Source: Deltaproteobacteria bacterium (lineage in GTDB: Bacteria; Myxococcota; Kuafuiibacteriia; Kuafuiibacteriales; Kuafuiibacteriaceae). From it: a DNA stretch of 64,000 bases. The notes beneath the pieces are model-generated. The model was not told the DNA's origin. It saw nothing but the letters and a program-made list of their open reading frames with translations, and did not search any database. Where the stretch lies: contig JADJBV010000001.1 in NCBI GenBank assembly GCA_016703535.1, positions 3,276,001 through 3,340,000 on the forward strand, written 5' to 3'. Position numbers and translations under genes: made by a program. Positions 47,957 to 56,295 of the stretch are shown here, in pieces; position 1 is the stretch's first letter, and the number at the start of each line of letters is the position of its first letter.

Positions 47957-49134
47957 GGCTGCTTCGGCTCGCCCTTGATCACCACCCGCAGGCCGTCCTC
48001 GAGCCCCTTGACGTTCAGGCTGCTGACCACCCGATCGCCGACCGCCAGGCCACTCTTCACCTCGGTGCGCTCCCAGCTGGTCAGGCCAGCCTCGAAGTTC
48101 ACCTTTCGGATCCGGTTGCCCTCCAGGCGATAGACGCTGCGCTCTCGGCCCCGGCCGATCACCACCTGGGTCGGGACCCACACCACGTCGGCCCGGGCGC
48201 TGACCAGGACCTCGGCGTTGACCGAGGCGCCGATCTTGAGGCGGCCTTCTTCGCTGGGCGTGACCTCCACGTAGAGCGCCCGATCTTTGGACGGCAAAGC
48301 GGCGGCCTCCAGCCCCGCGCCCGCCCCGCGGCCGATCGCCGGGGGGATAAAGCTGAGGCGACCGAGGAGCGGGTGTTCACGCCGGCCCCCGAGGTAGAGC
48401 AGGACGGTTTGATCGAGGGCCACCCGGGGCACATCGGCCTCGTCGATCGGCAGGTCGACCTTCACCGCCGAGTCATCGAGGAGGTCGAAGAGGGGTGCAC
48501 CCGGCCCGAGTTGGACGCCGACCTCGGCCTGCACGTCCTGGAGCACCCCGGGGAACGGCGCCCGCACCACCGACTTGGCCTTGGTGACCTGGGCCAACTC
48601 CAGGGCCGCTTGGGCCTGGGCCCGGGCCGCTTTGGCTTGTTCGATCGCTTGTCGCGCCGCGGTGTCTTCGGTCTCGATGCGCTCCAGCTCGACCTCGGAG
48701 ATGGCCTCGTTGCTGCGCAACTTCTTGGCCCGATCCAAGGCCCGTTGGGTGGTGGTGGCCCGGGTCTCGGCGATCCGCACGGTGACCGAAGCGGCCTCCA
48801 GGTTGGCCTTGGCTTGAGCCCAGCGGGCCTCCAGATCCTCGGAAGAGAAACGGACCACCACCGCCTCCCCTTCGACCCGAGCCCCACGTTGGGCCATGAC
48901 CGCGGCGACGGTCCCCGCCAACTCGGCCCGCACCGTCACCCGGCGCGCGGCTCGGACTTCACCCGCGGCGGCCGAAGGGATCAGCTCCTGGACTTCACCC
49001 CGTTCGACCGCCACCACCTCGACGGCCAACGGCGGTGCCGGCCGAAGCAGCCAGGCGCCCACCAAGAGGCCCCCCAACAGCACGAGGGCCAAGAGCGGCC
49101 ACCGCCAAACCCGTCGCGTCGTCGCGCCCGCCAT
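47953..49134 (-). CDS. MacA-like periplasmic adaptor (HlyD/membrane fusion protein)
   Basis: 393 residues, ATG. An N-terminal membrane anchor (WPLLALVLLGGLLVGAWLL), lipoyl half-motifs (RVTVRAELAGTVAAVMAQRG and SVVRAPFPGVLQDVQAEVG), an alpha-helical coiled hairpin between them (about 95-185), and a beta-barrel plus membrane-proximal domain (VDLPIDEADVPRVALDQTVLL). First gene of the three-gene operon; overlaps the ATPase gene by 4 bp. It should bridge the ABC transporter to an outer-membrane channel encoded elsewhere. Confidence 0.93.
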   Translation of the reverse strand: MAGATTRRVWRWPLLALVLLGGLLVGAWLLRPAPPLAVEVVAVERGEVQELIPSAAAGEVRAARRVTVRAELAGTVAAVMAQRGARVEGEAVVVRFSSEDLEARWAQAKANLEAASVTVRIAETRATTTQRALDRAKKLRSNEAISEVELERIETEDTAARQAIEQAKAARAQAQAALELAQVTKAKSVVRAPFPGVLQDVQAEVGVQLGPGAPLFDLLDDSAVKVDLPIDEADVPRVALDQTVLLYLGGRREHPLLGRLSFIPPAIGRGAGAGLEAAALPSKDRALYVEVTPSEEGRLKIGASVNAEVLVSARADVVWVPTQVVIGRGRERSVYRLEGNRIRKVNFEAGLTSWERTEVKSGLAVGDRVVSSLNVKGLEDGLRVVIKGEPKQP

Positions 49135-49304
49135 CTTACGAGCCGAACGAGTAGCACGGCCTGTCGGCCGGATCCCGAAGTCGGCCGACCGATGCAGGTG
49201 GACCGTCCCCGGGGCTAACGCTCCGCCGATCCGAAGCGAACGCAGGCCAGAGTGCGGAAAAGGGACACCACCCGTAAGTGCTTGAAATCACTAAGATCAT
49301 AAGT

Positions 49305-49320
49305 TGGTATGGCGCGTGCT
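49305..49320 (+). promoter_or_regulatory. Sigma-54-like promoter upstream of the 49458 lipoprotein gene
   Basis: TGGTAT-GGCGC-GTGCT keeps GG and GC 10 bp apart as in sigma-54 promoters, but the -24 box deviates (TGGTAT for TGGCAC). It lies in an AT-richer patch within the 323-bp divergent gap 49135-49457. Predicted leader ~127 nt. Confidence 0.35.
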
Positions 49321-49395
49321 CTAAGAGAGTCCGACGGTCGGAACGCAAACATAAAACCCCAAGTCCCGTCCCAGGTCCGCGTTCCGGACGTCGTC

Positions 49396-49430
49396 GAACG
49401 GGAGGCACGGATGGTCCGTGTCTCCCGTTC
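49396..49430. promoter_or_regulatory. Strong 16-bp stem-loop in the leader of the 49458 gene
   Basis: Arms GAACGGGAGGCACGGA and TCCGTGTCTCCCGTTC pair at all 16 positions (one as G-U) around a 3-nt loop; the loop end is 27 nt before the ATG. No run of T follows, so it is less a terminator than a leader structure or a protein-binding palindrome. Confidence 0.6.
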
Positions 49431-49457
49431 CTCAGTTTCTCCGCATATCCTTGCCCC

Positions 49458-51008
49458 ATGGTGCAGCGCCGACCGGTGCTCTGGTTCCTTCTCCCCTTAA
49501 TGGCCTGCAGCAGCGATCCCTTGGGGATCGAGGCGCCCGGTTTGGGGACCGACTACGTGGTCTACGGGACCGCGCTGGCCGGACGTTCCTTGGAGCCCGG
49601 GAGTTTGGTGGTCGCCAACGCGGCGGGCTTCAGCAACGTGGAGCCCGACTCGATCGGCGGCGGCAAGATCGACATGGTCTACGCCGGTCTTTCGGCGGCC
49701 GATCTCCCGGTGGGCCTGCTCCCCGAGCAGCTGGTCTTCGTGTCCGATCGGGACGAGAAGGCCCGGCCCCTGCCGCCCTTGTTGTCGGCCCACGTGCTCG
49801 AGGAGCCCTCCGACTCGGCGAACCCGGCGCCGCTGGTCCCCGTGGAGGTCACCGGTGCCAGCCGTGATCTCTTGGCCGACCGGCTCGGGCGCTTCGAGGC
49901 GATGATCAACGACGTACGGATCCAGAACCCCTGTCGCGATCCCGCCACACCTTTTGAGGTCACCACCCCACGGATCCCCGCCGACGCCATCTACACCATG
50001 CAGACCCTCTCCACGGGGCAGGTCCTGCTGGGTTTGTCGGTGACCAGCACCGCGGTGTTCGGCGTGGTCGAGCCGTCCCGCACCGAAGTGGCCTTGGTCC
50101 CGGTCGACACCGGCACGGTGGCGCTGGTGGAACGTGGTGAAACCGCCATCGTCCGCTTCTTGACCGACACCGAAGTGGACTCGCCGCTGGGGCGCGTGCC
50201 CGATGGCCTGACCCTCGAGATCGTCGGCGGCTTCGGATCGGTGGGCTTGGCCCTCCGCTACCAGGCCGATCGGCAACGGTACCGAGACATCACCCCTCGC
50301 CTGCCCAACGCCTTTCCTCGGAGCCTCTTCGGGATCGCCGAGCTCGACCTTTCGGACGGGCCGGCATGGTGTGTCCACGGCGGCGTCCAAGGGGCCGACC
50401 GACGAGCCGCCATCTGGTGCCAACGCAACGGCGCTCAAAGTTGGATCGTCGCCGGCGACTTCCCTCGCTCCTTCGGCATCACCCGCATCGCCATCCCGCG
50501 AAGTGGGGTGCCCTTGGCATTCGACTTGGCTGGAGGCACCTACCAGCTGGAGAACGAACGTTGGAGCCCCCGCTCGACCTCGGCGATCAACTCGGGCTGC
50601 GATCCACTCTGCGCCTCCTTCAGCACCACCACCTTGGCGGGAGGCAACAACGAGGTGTTGGGGGTCTTGGCGGGCAGCAAGGCCCAGCTCCTGACGGTGG
50701 CCCAAAACGGGGAGGCCCAGCCGATCCCGGGGCTGACCGCGGCCCTCTTCAGCGACGAGCGGCCCGACGCCTTGGCGCCGCTCCGCTACAGCGCCGCCGA
50801 GATCGCCCCCGACGGCGCGATCTACGTGGCGACCACACGTCCCGACCTCTTTCGGATCAGCGGAGATCGAGCGAAGGTCGAGCGGATCTGCTTGCCCAAA
50901 GAGCTGCGAGACACGCCGATCGCTTCGATCGAGGCCTCACCGGACGGCCGGCTGCTCCTCGGCTTCGCCCCGGCCTTGTTGACTTTTGGGCGTTGGGACG
51001 ATCTGTAG
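49458..51008 (+). CDS. Large lipoprotein of unknown function
   Basis: 516 residues from ATG 49458; MVQRRPVLWFLLPLMACSSDP has a clear lipobox (LMAC). The mature protein is beta-rich with internal near-repeats. The first half carries repeated VxVxTGTVALVERGETAIVR-like strands, and the second half has SDG/SxDGRLLLG patterns reminiscent of a propeller (for example APDGAIYVATTRPDLFRISGD and IEASPDGRLLLGF). No family was recognised. It precedes the beta-helix gene by 4 bp, so the two probably form an operon driven from the 49.3-kb promoter region. Confidence 0.72.
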   Translation: MVQRRPVLWFLLPLMACSSDPLGIEAPGLGTDYVVYGTALAGRSLEPGSLVVANAAGFSNVEPDSIGGGKIDMVYAGLSAADLPVGLLPEQLVFVSDRDEKARPLPPLLSAHVLEEPSDSANPAPLVPVEVTGASRDLLADRLGRFEAMINDVRIQNPCRDPATPFEVTTPRIPADAIYTMQTLSTGQVLLGLSVTSTAVFGVVEPSRTEVALVPVDTGTVALVERGETAIVRFLTDTEVDSPLGRVPDGLTLEIVGGFGSVGLALRYQADRQRYRDITPRLPNAFPRSLFGIAELDLSDGPAWCVHGGVQGADRRAAIWCQRNGAQSWIVAGDFPRSFGITRIAIPRSGVPLAFDLAGGTYQLENERWSPRSTSAINSGCDPLCASFSTTTLAGGNNEVLGVLAGSKAQLLTVAQNGEAQPIPGLTAALFSDERPDALAPLRYSAAEIAPDGAIYVATTRPDLFRISGDRAKVERICLPKELRDTPIASIEASPDGRLLLGFAPALLTFGRWDDL

Positions 51009-51012
51009 CCCT

Positions 51013-52623
51013 ATGCAGCGCCGCCTGATCACGACCGTCGTTTTGTGGCTCGTGGGGCCGGGATCCGTTTTTGCGGCCAGCACCGAGTTGGGGCCGGGCG
51101 ACAACATCGAGGCGGCCATTCAGGGCTTGGGCCCCGGCGACGAGTTGGTGTTGCGGGGTGGCCTCTACACCCTGACCGAACGCTTCAGCTTCGGGATCGC
51201 CGGCACCGCACAACAACCGATCCTGATCCGGGCCAAAGACGGCGAACGCCCTCACCTGATGCGCCCCAACGCCAACGAAAACCTGATCGACATCGACCAG
51301 GCCGACTACGTCACCATCCGGGGCATCGAGTTTTCCGGCGGTTCGGCGGGCCTGCGGATCAGCGCGGCGCGGTTTTTGACCATCGAGGCCTGCGAGATCC
51401 ACGACACCGGCGACGTGGCGCTCCGGGCCAACGACACCGGCGTCACCTACGAGTCGTTGCGGATCTTGAACAACCACATCCACGACACCCACGACACCGG
51501 CGAAGGCATGTACCTGGGTTGCAACAACGACGGCTGCCGCTTGGCCAACAGCCTGATCGCCGGCAACTGGGTGCACCACACCAACGCCGCCGACGTGGCC
51601 CAAGGAGACGGGATCGAGATCAAGGAGGGGAGCCACGACAACATCATCCGGGACAACGTCATCCACGACACCAACTACCCTTGCATCTTGACCTACAGCG
51701 CCACCGGGAACGGCGGGCCCAACCTGATCGAACGCAACGTGATGTGGAACTGCGGCGACCACGGCATCCAAGCGGCCGCCGACGCGATCATCCGGAACAA
51801 CCTGATCCTTTCGGCGGGCAGCGACGGGATCGCGATGCAACAACACCAAAGTGGCGCACCCTCCAACTTGGTGGTGGTGCACAACACCATCCTCAAGGCC
51901 ACCAACGACGCCATCAGCGTCCGCAGCAACACCGGCAACGTCTTGATCGCCAACAACGCCTTGTTCGCGCCGAACGGCGACGCGATCTTCATCGGCGGCG
52001 GGATGCCGGGGTTGATCACGGTGGTCGGCAACGCAGGCCAAGGGAACGCGGGTGGTGGGCTGGCGCCGGCGGTGCTGGCCGATCTGGTGAACGCTCACTT
52101 GAACGGGGCACCGCCGATCGATCTTTTTCCTGCCCCGGGAGGCGCGTTGGTCGCCGCCGGTGATCCGGCCCAGGTGGTCGCCGACGACTTCAACGGCACG
52201 CCGCGAAACGGTGTCGCCGACATCGGTGCCTACGCTTTCGCGGCCGGCGGCAACCCCGGTTGGGTGATCGGGGCGGGCTTCAAGGACGCGGTGGGCGTGG
52301 TGCCCCCGCCCTTCGACGCGGGCCTGCCGGACCTGGGCAGCCCGGACGCGGACCAACGTGATCTCGGGCCACCGGCAGACGACGCATCCCGAGGTGACGC
52401 TTCGCCCGGCGACGTTCTTACCGGCCTCGACGTCCCGGCCGGCGATGGAGGAAACGTCGACGCCTCCAGGCCCGACGCGGGCCCTGCTCCAGACGCGGGC
52501 GGGACCCCGGAGGTCGCCCGAGGTTCGTGCGGCTGCACCACCTCGGGGCACGGGGGCGAGGGGCCGACCCTGAGCCCGGTGTTGGCGGTGCTACTGGTCC
52601 GAAGGCGCCGCCGGGCCCGGTGA
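51013..52623 (+). CDS. Right-handed beta-helix protein with MYXO-CTERM-like tail
   Basis: 536 residues from ATG 51013. Signal peptide (TTVVLWLVGPGSVFAAS), then a parallel beta-helix of about ten coils (residues 30-360) with repeating LIxxNxIxDT/IHDT-type turns such as RILNNHIHDTHDTGEGMYLG and NIIRDNVIHDTNYPCILTY, like pectate-lyase/polysaccharide-lyase folds. A ~110-residue Asp/Pro/Gly linker leads to SCGCTTSGHGGE, a hydrophobic stretch LSPVLAVLLV and RRRRR, which is the MYXO-CTERM arrangement for sorting to the cell surface. It may bind or cleave surface glycans; no catalytic residues were assigned. Confidence 0.85.
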   Translation: MQRRLITTVVLWLVGPGSVFAASTELGPGDNIEAAIQGLGPGDELVLRGGLYTLTERFSFGIAGTAQQPILIRAKDGERPHLMRPNANENLIDIDQADYVTIRGIEFSGGSAGLRISAARFLTIEACEIHDTGDVALRANDTGVTYESLRILNNHIHDTHDTGEGMYLGCNNDGCRLANSLIAGNWVHHTNAADVAQGDGIEIKEGSHDNIIRDNVIHDTNYPCILTYSATGNGGPNLIERNVMWNCGDHGIQAAADAIIRNNLILSAGSDGIAMQQHQSGAPSNLVVVHNTILKATNDAISVRSNTGNVLIANNALFAPNGDAIFIGGGMPGLITVVGNAGQGNAGGGLAPAVLADLVNAHLNGAPPIDLFPAPGGALVAAGDPAQVVADDFNGTPRNGVADIGAYAFAAGGNPGWVIGAGFKDAVGVVPPPFDAGLPDLGSPDADQRDLGPPADDASRGDASPGDVLTGLDVPAGDGGNVDASRPDAGPAPDAGGTPEVARGSCGCTTSGHGGEGPTLSPVLAVLLVRRRRRAR

Positions 52624-52660
52624 GGCTTTCGGTCGCAGGAGCCCATGGGCGGTGGCCCGA

Positions 52661-52720
52661 GTGCGCACCCCAACCCAGGTCGTAGGTGTAGGTACGAGCG
52701 ATGCACGCTTTCCAGAAGAG
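52661..52720. repeat. Left 60-bp direct repeat flanking the 3.5-kb cassette
   Basis: Starts GTGCGCACCCCAACCCAGGT. The first 50 bp match 56228-56277 with one mismatch (A for G), and similarity continues to about 52720 with a one-base gap. It contains the palindrome GTGCGCAC. It lies 37 bp after the stop of the MYXO-CTERM gene. Confidence 0.88.
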
Positions 52721-52754
52721 ACTGGGCGCACGAAGTCAGCACGCCGGCACGAGG

Positions 52755-53774
52755 TCAGACCATCACCACCACTTTCCCGCAGACCCTGCCCGCTTCGAGC
52801 GCGCGCATGGCCTCCGTGACCCCCGGGAGCGGGACCTGTCGATCGATGACGGGCGCGATCTTCCAAGCCTCCGCAAGCGCCGCGAGCTCAACCAAACCTT
52901 CGAAGTGCTCGCGCGTCGTGTGCATAATGAAGCGCTGCGACACGAAGAGATTGAGCGCGAGCGCTCGTAGGTTTCGGCCGAAGCCGGCGGTCCAATCCCC
53001 GCCATTTTCACCACCGACGAAGACCAGTCGACCGGCGCTCGTCATCACACGACGAAGACGAGCGAGCGGAGTGTTGCCGCCGATATCGAGGATGAGATCG
53101 TACCTCGTGGCGCCTTCGCTGAAGTCCTCTCGGCTGTAGTCGATAACGTGATCGGCGCCGAGCGCGCGCACGGTCTCGACCTTGCTCGTGCTGCACACGC
53201 CCGTGACCTTCGCGCCGAGCGCCTTGGCGATCTGCACCACAAAAGTGCCAACGCCACCGGACGCGCCGACAACCAACGCCCGGTCGCCTTCCCGTACGCC
53301 CCCGGCGCGCAAGCTCTGCAGCGCGGTGAGCCCAGAGACGCTGAGCACCGCCGCCTGTTCGAATGAGAGGCTCGCGGGCTTGAGCAAAAGCTTGTCCTCG
53401 CGGGCGCACGTGTATTCAGCGAACGAGCCCTGCCCGATGCCGAACACCAGATCCCCCGCTCGAAACCGGGTGACGCCCTCACCGACCTCGACGACGGTGC
53501 CCGCCAGATCCAGGCCCGGCACCGGGTTCTTGGGCGCCGAGAAGCCGAAGCCCATCACGCGCATCAGGTATGGCCGACCCGTCATCATGTGCCACGTGCC
53601 GCGGTCGAGGCCAGCGGCGCGGACCTGCACCAGGACTTCGCCGGCCTTCGGCTGGGGACGCATGAGGGTCCCGAGCTTCATCACGTCGGTCGATCCGTAG
53701 CCGGATTGAAGAATCGCGTGCATCCGCTCCGGGACGTCGAGGGTGTGTTCGAGGTGTGGGCTCGCGGTGGTCAT
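52755..53774 (-). CDS. Zinc-independent quinone oxidoreductase-type MDR enzyme
   Basis: About 339 residues from ATG 53774 (MTTASPHLEHTLDVPER); a GTG at 53792 is possible. Medium-chain dehydrogenase/reductase: N-terminal GroES-like domain (LVQVRAAGLDRGTWHMM, VPGLDLAGTVVEVGEGVTRFRAGD), NAD(P)-binding Rossmann motif GASGGVGTFVVQIAKALGAKVTG, and DFSEGATRYDLILDIGG. The catalytic-zinc Cys/His set is not present, so a quinone oxidoreductase/enoyl reductase type is likely. Codon style (CGC, GCG) differs from native neighbours. A shared 17-bp motif stands 33 bp upstream of its ATG. Confidence 0.9.
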   Translation of the reverse strand: MTTASPHLEHTLDVPERMHAILQSGYGSTDVMKLGTLMRPQPKAGEVLVQVRAAGLDRGTWHMMTGRPYLMRVMGFGFSAPKNPVPGLDLAGTVVEVGEGVTRFRAGDLVFGIGQGSFAEYTCAREDKLLLKPASLSFEQAAVLSVSGLTALQSLRAGGVREGDRALVVGASGGVGTFVVQIAKALGAKVTGVCSTSKVETVRALGADHVIDYSREDFSEGATRYDLILDIGGNTPLARLRRVMTSAGRLVFVGGENGGDWTAGFGRNLRALALNLFVSQRFIMHTTREHFEGLVELAALAEAWKIAPVIDRQVPLPGVTEAMRALEAGRVCGKVVVMV

Positions 53775-53806
53775 GCGAGCACTCTGATGCACGCGATCCG
53801 GCGTGA

Positions 53807-53823
53807 CTTGAACGAAGGGGCTA
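53807..53823 (-). promoter_or_regulatory. Cassette motif, copy 1 (candidate AraC-regulator site)
   Basis: CTTGAACGAAGGGGCTA (read here on the + strand; on the gene strand TAGCCCCTTCGTTCAAG). Identical to 55493-55509 and exactly 33 bp before the ATG at 53774, as the other copy is from the ATG at 55460. It overlaps the stop codon of the araC-type gene. Confidence 0.62.
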
Positions 53824-54627
53824 CGACAAGACGAGCGAGGCCGCGGTGATCCCGAACATGCGGCGGAACGTGCGGCTCAGGTGCGCGGAGTCCGAGAAGC
53901 CCGCGCCGTGCGCCGCGTCGGTGAGCGATGCGCCGTCCGCGAACATCTCCACCGCGCGCGTAAGCCGAAGCCACAACAGGAACGTCTTGAACGAGAGGCC
54001 CGTCTGCTCGACGAACAGGTGTCGAGTGCGCCCCTCCGAGAGGCCGGCGACCGCGGCGACATCCCCGAGGCTCACCGACTGATCCAGCCGCGACGCCACC
54101 CAGGCGATCACCTTCGAGATGCGCGGATCGACGCGCGCGGCGCGGACTGGATCTCCCGACACCCGCGCGATCAGATCGTCGATCACGCGGCGCAGCTCTT
54201 CATCGGTGTGAGTTCGATCTTCGAAGCACGCGTAGAGGCGCGCGGGGACATCTCGGAGCAGCGAGGTGGGGAAGTGCGCGATCGGTTCCTTCGAGCAGAG
54301 CATTCGCACGAGCTGTCGACCCAGCTGTCCGTCGGGATCGACGAACACGTGCGCGACGCAGCCGGTCCCCTTGAAAGCGTGACGCACGTCGGGCGCGATG
54401 GTGATGGCGGGGCTCGACACGCGGCCGGCGTCACCGTCGAACTCGATGGTCCCGGTGAGGGCGAGCGTCAGCTGGACAGCGTGATGCGCGTGGAAGTCGG
54501 TGCGCGGGTATTGTTGCCCAGGCGGCGCGCTGAGGACCCAGACGCTCACGCCCTCCCAGACCAGGATGCGGCCGTGGGCTCTCGTCGCCACGCCGCCGAA
54601 GCTAACGGAGAGGCCAACGTGCTGCAA
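53821..54627 (-). CDS. AraC-family transcriptional regulator
   Basis: 268 residues from TTG. The N-terminal cupin-like ligand domain (HAHHAVQLTLALTGTIEFDG ... APDVRHAFKGTGCVAHVFVDPDG) and the C-terminal double HTH (SLGDVAAVAGLSEGRTRHLFVEQTGLSFKTFLLWLRLTRAVEMF, then LTDAAHGAGFSDSAHLSRTFRRMFG) are complete. The C-terminal residues ITAASLVLS end on the shared motif. It lies between the two enzyme genes, so control of both through the motif at 53807 and 55493 is the simplest reading. Foreign-like codon style. Confidence 0.92.
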   Translation of the reverse strand: MQHVGLSVSFGGVATRAHGRILVWEGVSVWVLSAPPGQQYPRTDFHAHHAVQLTLALTGTIEFDGDAGRVSSPAITIAPDVRHAFKGTGCVAHVFVDPDGQLGRQLVRMLCSKEPIAHFPTSLLRDVPARLYACFEDRTHTDEELRRVIDDLIARVSGDPVRAARVDPRISKVIAWVASRLDQSVSLGDVAAVAGLSEGRTRHLFVEQTGLSFKTFLLWLRLTRAVEMFADGASLTDAAHGAGFSDSAHLSRTFRRMFGITAASLVLS

Positions 54628-54641
54628 GAGCGCAGGTCGGG

Positions 54642-55460
54642 CTAGTTCTCCTCGGACCGATCGATGACCTCGCGGATGCTGTCAGCGACCTCCCGGGCGT
54701 GGTCGAGCTGGAGGTAGTGGCTCGCGCCGGGGAACACGAGCTGCTCACCATCGTTGGCCTCTTCGGCCAGCGCACCAAGCATGGACACCCACAGCTGTTC
54801 GACCGCCTCCGGAAAGCCGTGCGACGTTCCGGTCAGCACCCGCACCGGATAGGAACCGAACTCGCCCGAGGCCGCGATCTCCTCGGACATCTTCGCGAAC
54901 GCTTCGTACTCCGCGATGTCGATCGCCGGCATCAACGCCACGGCGTCCGCGGGGATCGCGCAGCCCAGCAGACCCGCGGCCTCGCACGCGGTGGTGAAGT
55001 CACGATGGCGCGGCTCGACCAGCACGAGCCCGCGCACCTCTTGCGGATACTTCTTCGCGTACAGCTCCATGTACGTGCCCCCGAAGGAGTGGCCCACCAG
55101 CACGTACGGCGGCGCAAAGCCGCGCGCGGTGAGGAGGGCCCGAAGGTCCTCGACAATGTGCGTGGCATCGCGGGGATCGGGCGACGGCGCGCTTCGGCCA
55201 TAGCCGGGCCGCGAGTACGCAAACGAACGCGCGCTGGTGGCGACGTCCGTCGCGACCGCGTCCCACCCGCTCCAGTCGTCGCCGAGACCGGCCTCGAACA
55301 CGACGGTCGCCCCACCCGAGCCGGCCTCGACCAGCTCCACGCTGCGGCCGGAGATCTCGGAGATGGTCGGTGTAAGGTTGGTTCCGCAGGCGGAGGCCAG
55401 CGCGATGGCCAGGATCGCCGCGCTGAGAAGAGATGTGGTGGGGTGAATTGGCGTGTTCAT
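54642..55460 (-). CDS. Alpha/beta-hydrolase lipoprotein (cassette)
   Basis: 272 residues, ATG. Signal peptide with lipobox ALASAC (Cys about 25). Hydrolase fold: VVFEAGLGDDWSGW (oxyanion), nucleophile in YVLVGHSFGGTYMELYA (Ser of GHSFGG), an acidic residue in LVEPRHRD, and late His in VFPGASHYLQLD. Envelope-anchored esterase-like enzyme of unknown substrate. Ends 14 bp before the araC-type gene, same strand, and carries the shared motif 33 bp before its ATG. Confidence 0.88.
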   Translation of the reverse strand: MNTPIHPTTSLLSAAILAIALASACGTNLTPTISEISGRSVELVEAGSGGATVVFEAGLGDDWSGWDAVATDVATSARSFAYSRPGYGRSAPSPDPRDATHIVEDLRALLTARGFAPPYVLVGHSFGGTYMELYAKKYPQEVRGLVLVEPRHRDFTTACEAAGLLGCAIPADAVALMPAIDIAEYEAFAKMSEEIAASGEFGSYPVRVLTGTSHGFPEAVEQLWVSMLGALAEEANDGEQLVFPGASHYLQLDHAREVADSIREVIDRSEEN

Positions 55461-55717
55461 GGGGCCAATCTACGAAGCCCAGGTGCGGGGCGCTTGAACG
55501 AAGGGGCTATCTGTTGCGCCTCGATCGACGCCTCGTAGCCACGCGCCTCGAGCACGGCTTCCTGATCGCCCTGGAGAATCAAGAAGGTCTCAGTCGTACC
55601 GAACGCCATCAACCCGGAGGCTAACGCCTCCTCCCACGACGGGAACAGTCCGAAGCGCTGGCCACCGGGCACGACCGCGCGGACGGCGCGCCGCTGCTGG
55701 ATGAACTCCGCGCGCAT
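55457..55717 (-). CDS. Possible small protein upstream of the hydrolase
   Basis: Up to 86 residues from an ATG at 55717. The centre (FGLFPSWEEALASGLMAFGT then TETFLI) resembles a widespread small-protein pattern in which a short beta-hairpin is followed by Phe-x-(S/T)-(W/Y)-x-Glu-Ala-x-x-x-Gly and FG...FLI. The stop overlaps the hydrolase ATG (ATGA), but the frame runs through the presumed regulatory motif, which argues against translation of its end. Weak call. Confidence 0.3.
   Translation of the reverse strand: MRAEFIQQRRAVRAVVPGGQRFGLFPSWEEALASGLMAFGTTETFLILQGDQEAVLEARGYEASIEAQQIAPSFKRPAPGLRRLAP
55493..55509 (-). promoter_or_regulatory. Cassette motif, copy 2 (candidate AraC-regulator site)
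   Basis: Same 17 bases as 53807-53823, 33 bp before the hydrolase ATG at 55460. The equal spacing to two different start codons makes chance unlikely. Confidence 0.62.
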
Positions 55718-56227
55718 GGCCTCGAAGGCCGCCGCCACCCGAGAGGTGCTCGAGGCGCTCGTCCTCCATGCCCGGAGCTTCCTGCAGAGCCGGGCCGAGA
55801 TCGCTCCCCGACGCGCGGTGCTCGGCGACGACTTGTGCCCCGCGGGTTGTCGCGATCTCCGTTCACAAACAGGAATTCTCCCGTGAGGACTCGGTCTGTT
55901 CTGCGGCTCGTCTGGAGCGTAGTCGGGTACGCAGCGGAGAGGTTCTTCGAGAGCTACCCGAGCCCAGTTGGCCTGTTGGGGGTTCTGGAGTGCAGCGGCG
56001 CGGGCAGGCGTGCCTCTGTCCGTTGGCGGCGGCCGACGCGGGTCACCCAGGGACGCCAAGAGCGCGCGCCTCGACGCCGCGCAATTGCCTCGGGACGCCA
56101 CCGTGGCGGAGGACGCGATGCCTGACCCGACTCCCCTACTCCGCTTCGATCCGAGGGACACGCTGCTTGCTGTTTTTGGGCCACTTTCGCCACGCCGCCG
56201 GGCGTGGGCGGGCCAGGTCCGTAACGG
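55718..56227. other. Cassette segment without recognisable gene
   Basis: 510 bp between the possible small protein and the right 60-bp repeat. Frames are open on both strands because of high GC, but none reads like a known or plausible protein (Arg/Ala/Pro-rich, no start signals). It may be decayed remnant sequence of the insertion. Confidence 0.5.
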
Positions 56228-56286
56228 GTGCGCACCCCAACCCAGGTCGTGGGTGTAGGTACGAGCGATGCACGCTTCCACAAGAG
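56228..56286. repeat. Right 60-bp direct repeat flanking the 3.5-kb cassette
   Basis: Copy of 52661-52720. Here it ends directly in front of the ribosome-binding site AGAGGAGG of the gene at 56296, so it doubles as that gene's leader. In this copy ACCCA-GGTCG-TGGGT is a perfect small inverted repeat. Confidence 0.88.
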
Positions 56287-56295
56287 GAGGCTGCT

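Noticed and set aside
52661..56286. Integron gene cassette with attC sites
   Set aside because: No GTTRRRY core sites and no attC-type long palindrome in the 60-bp repeats, and no integrase in the window.
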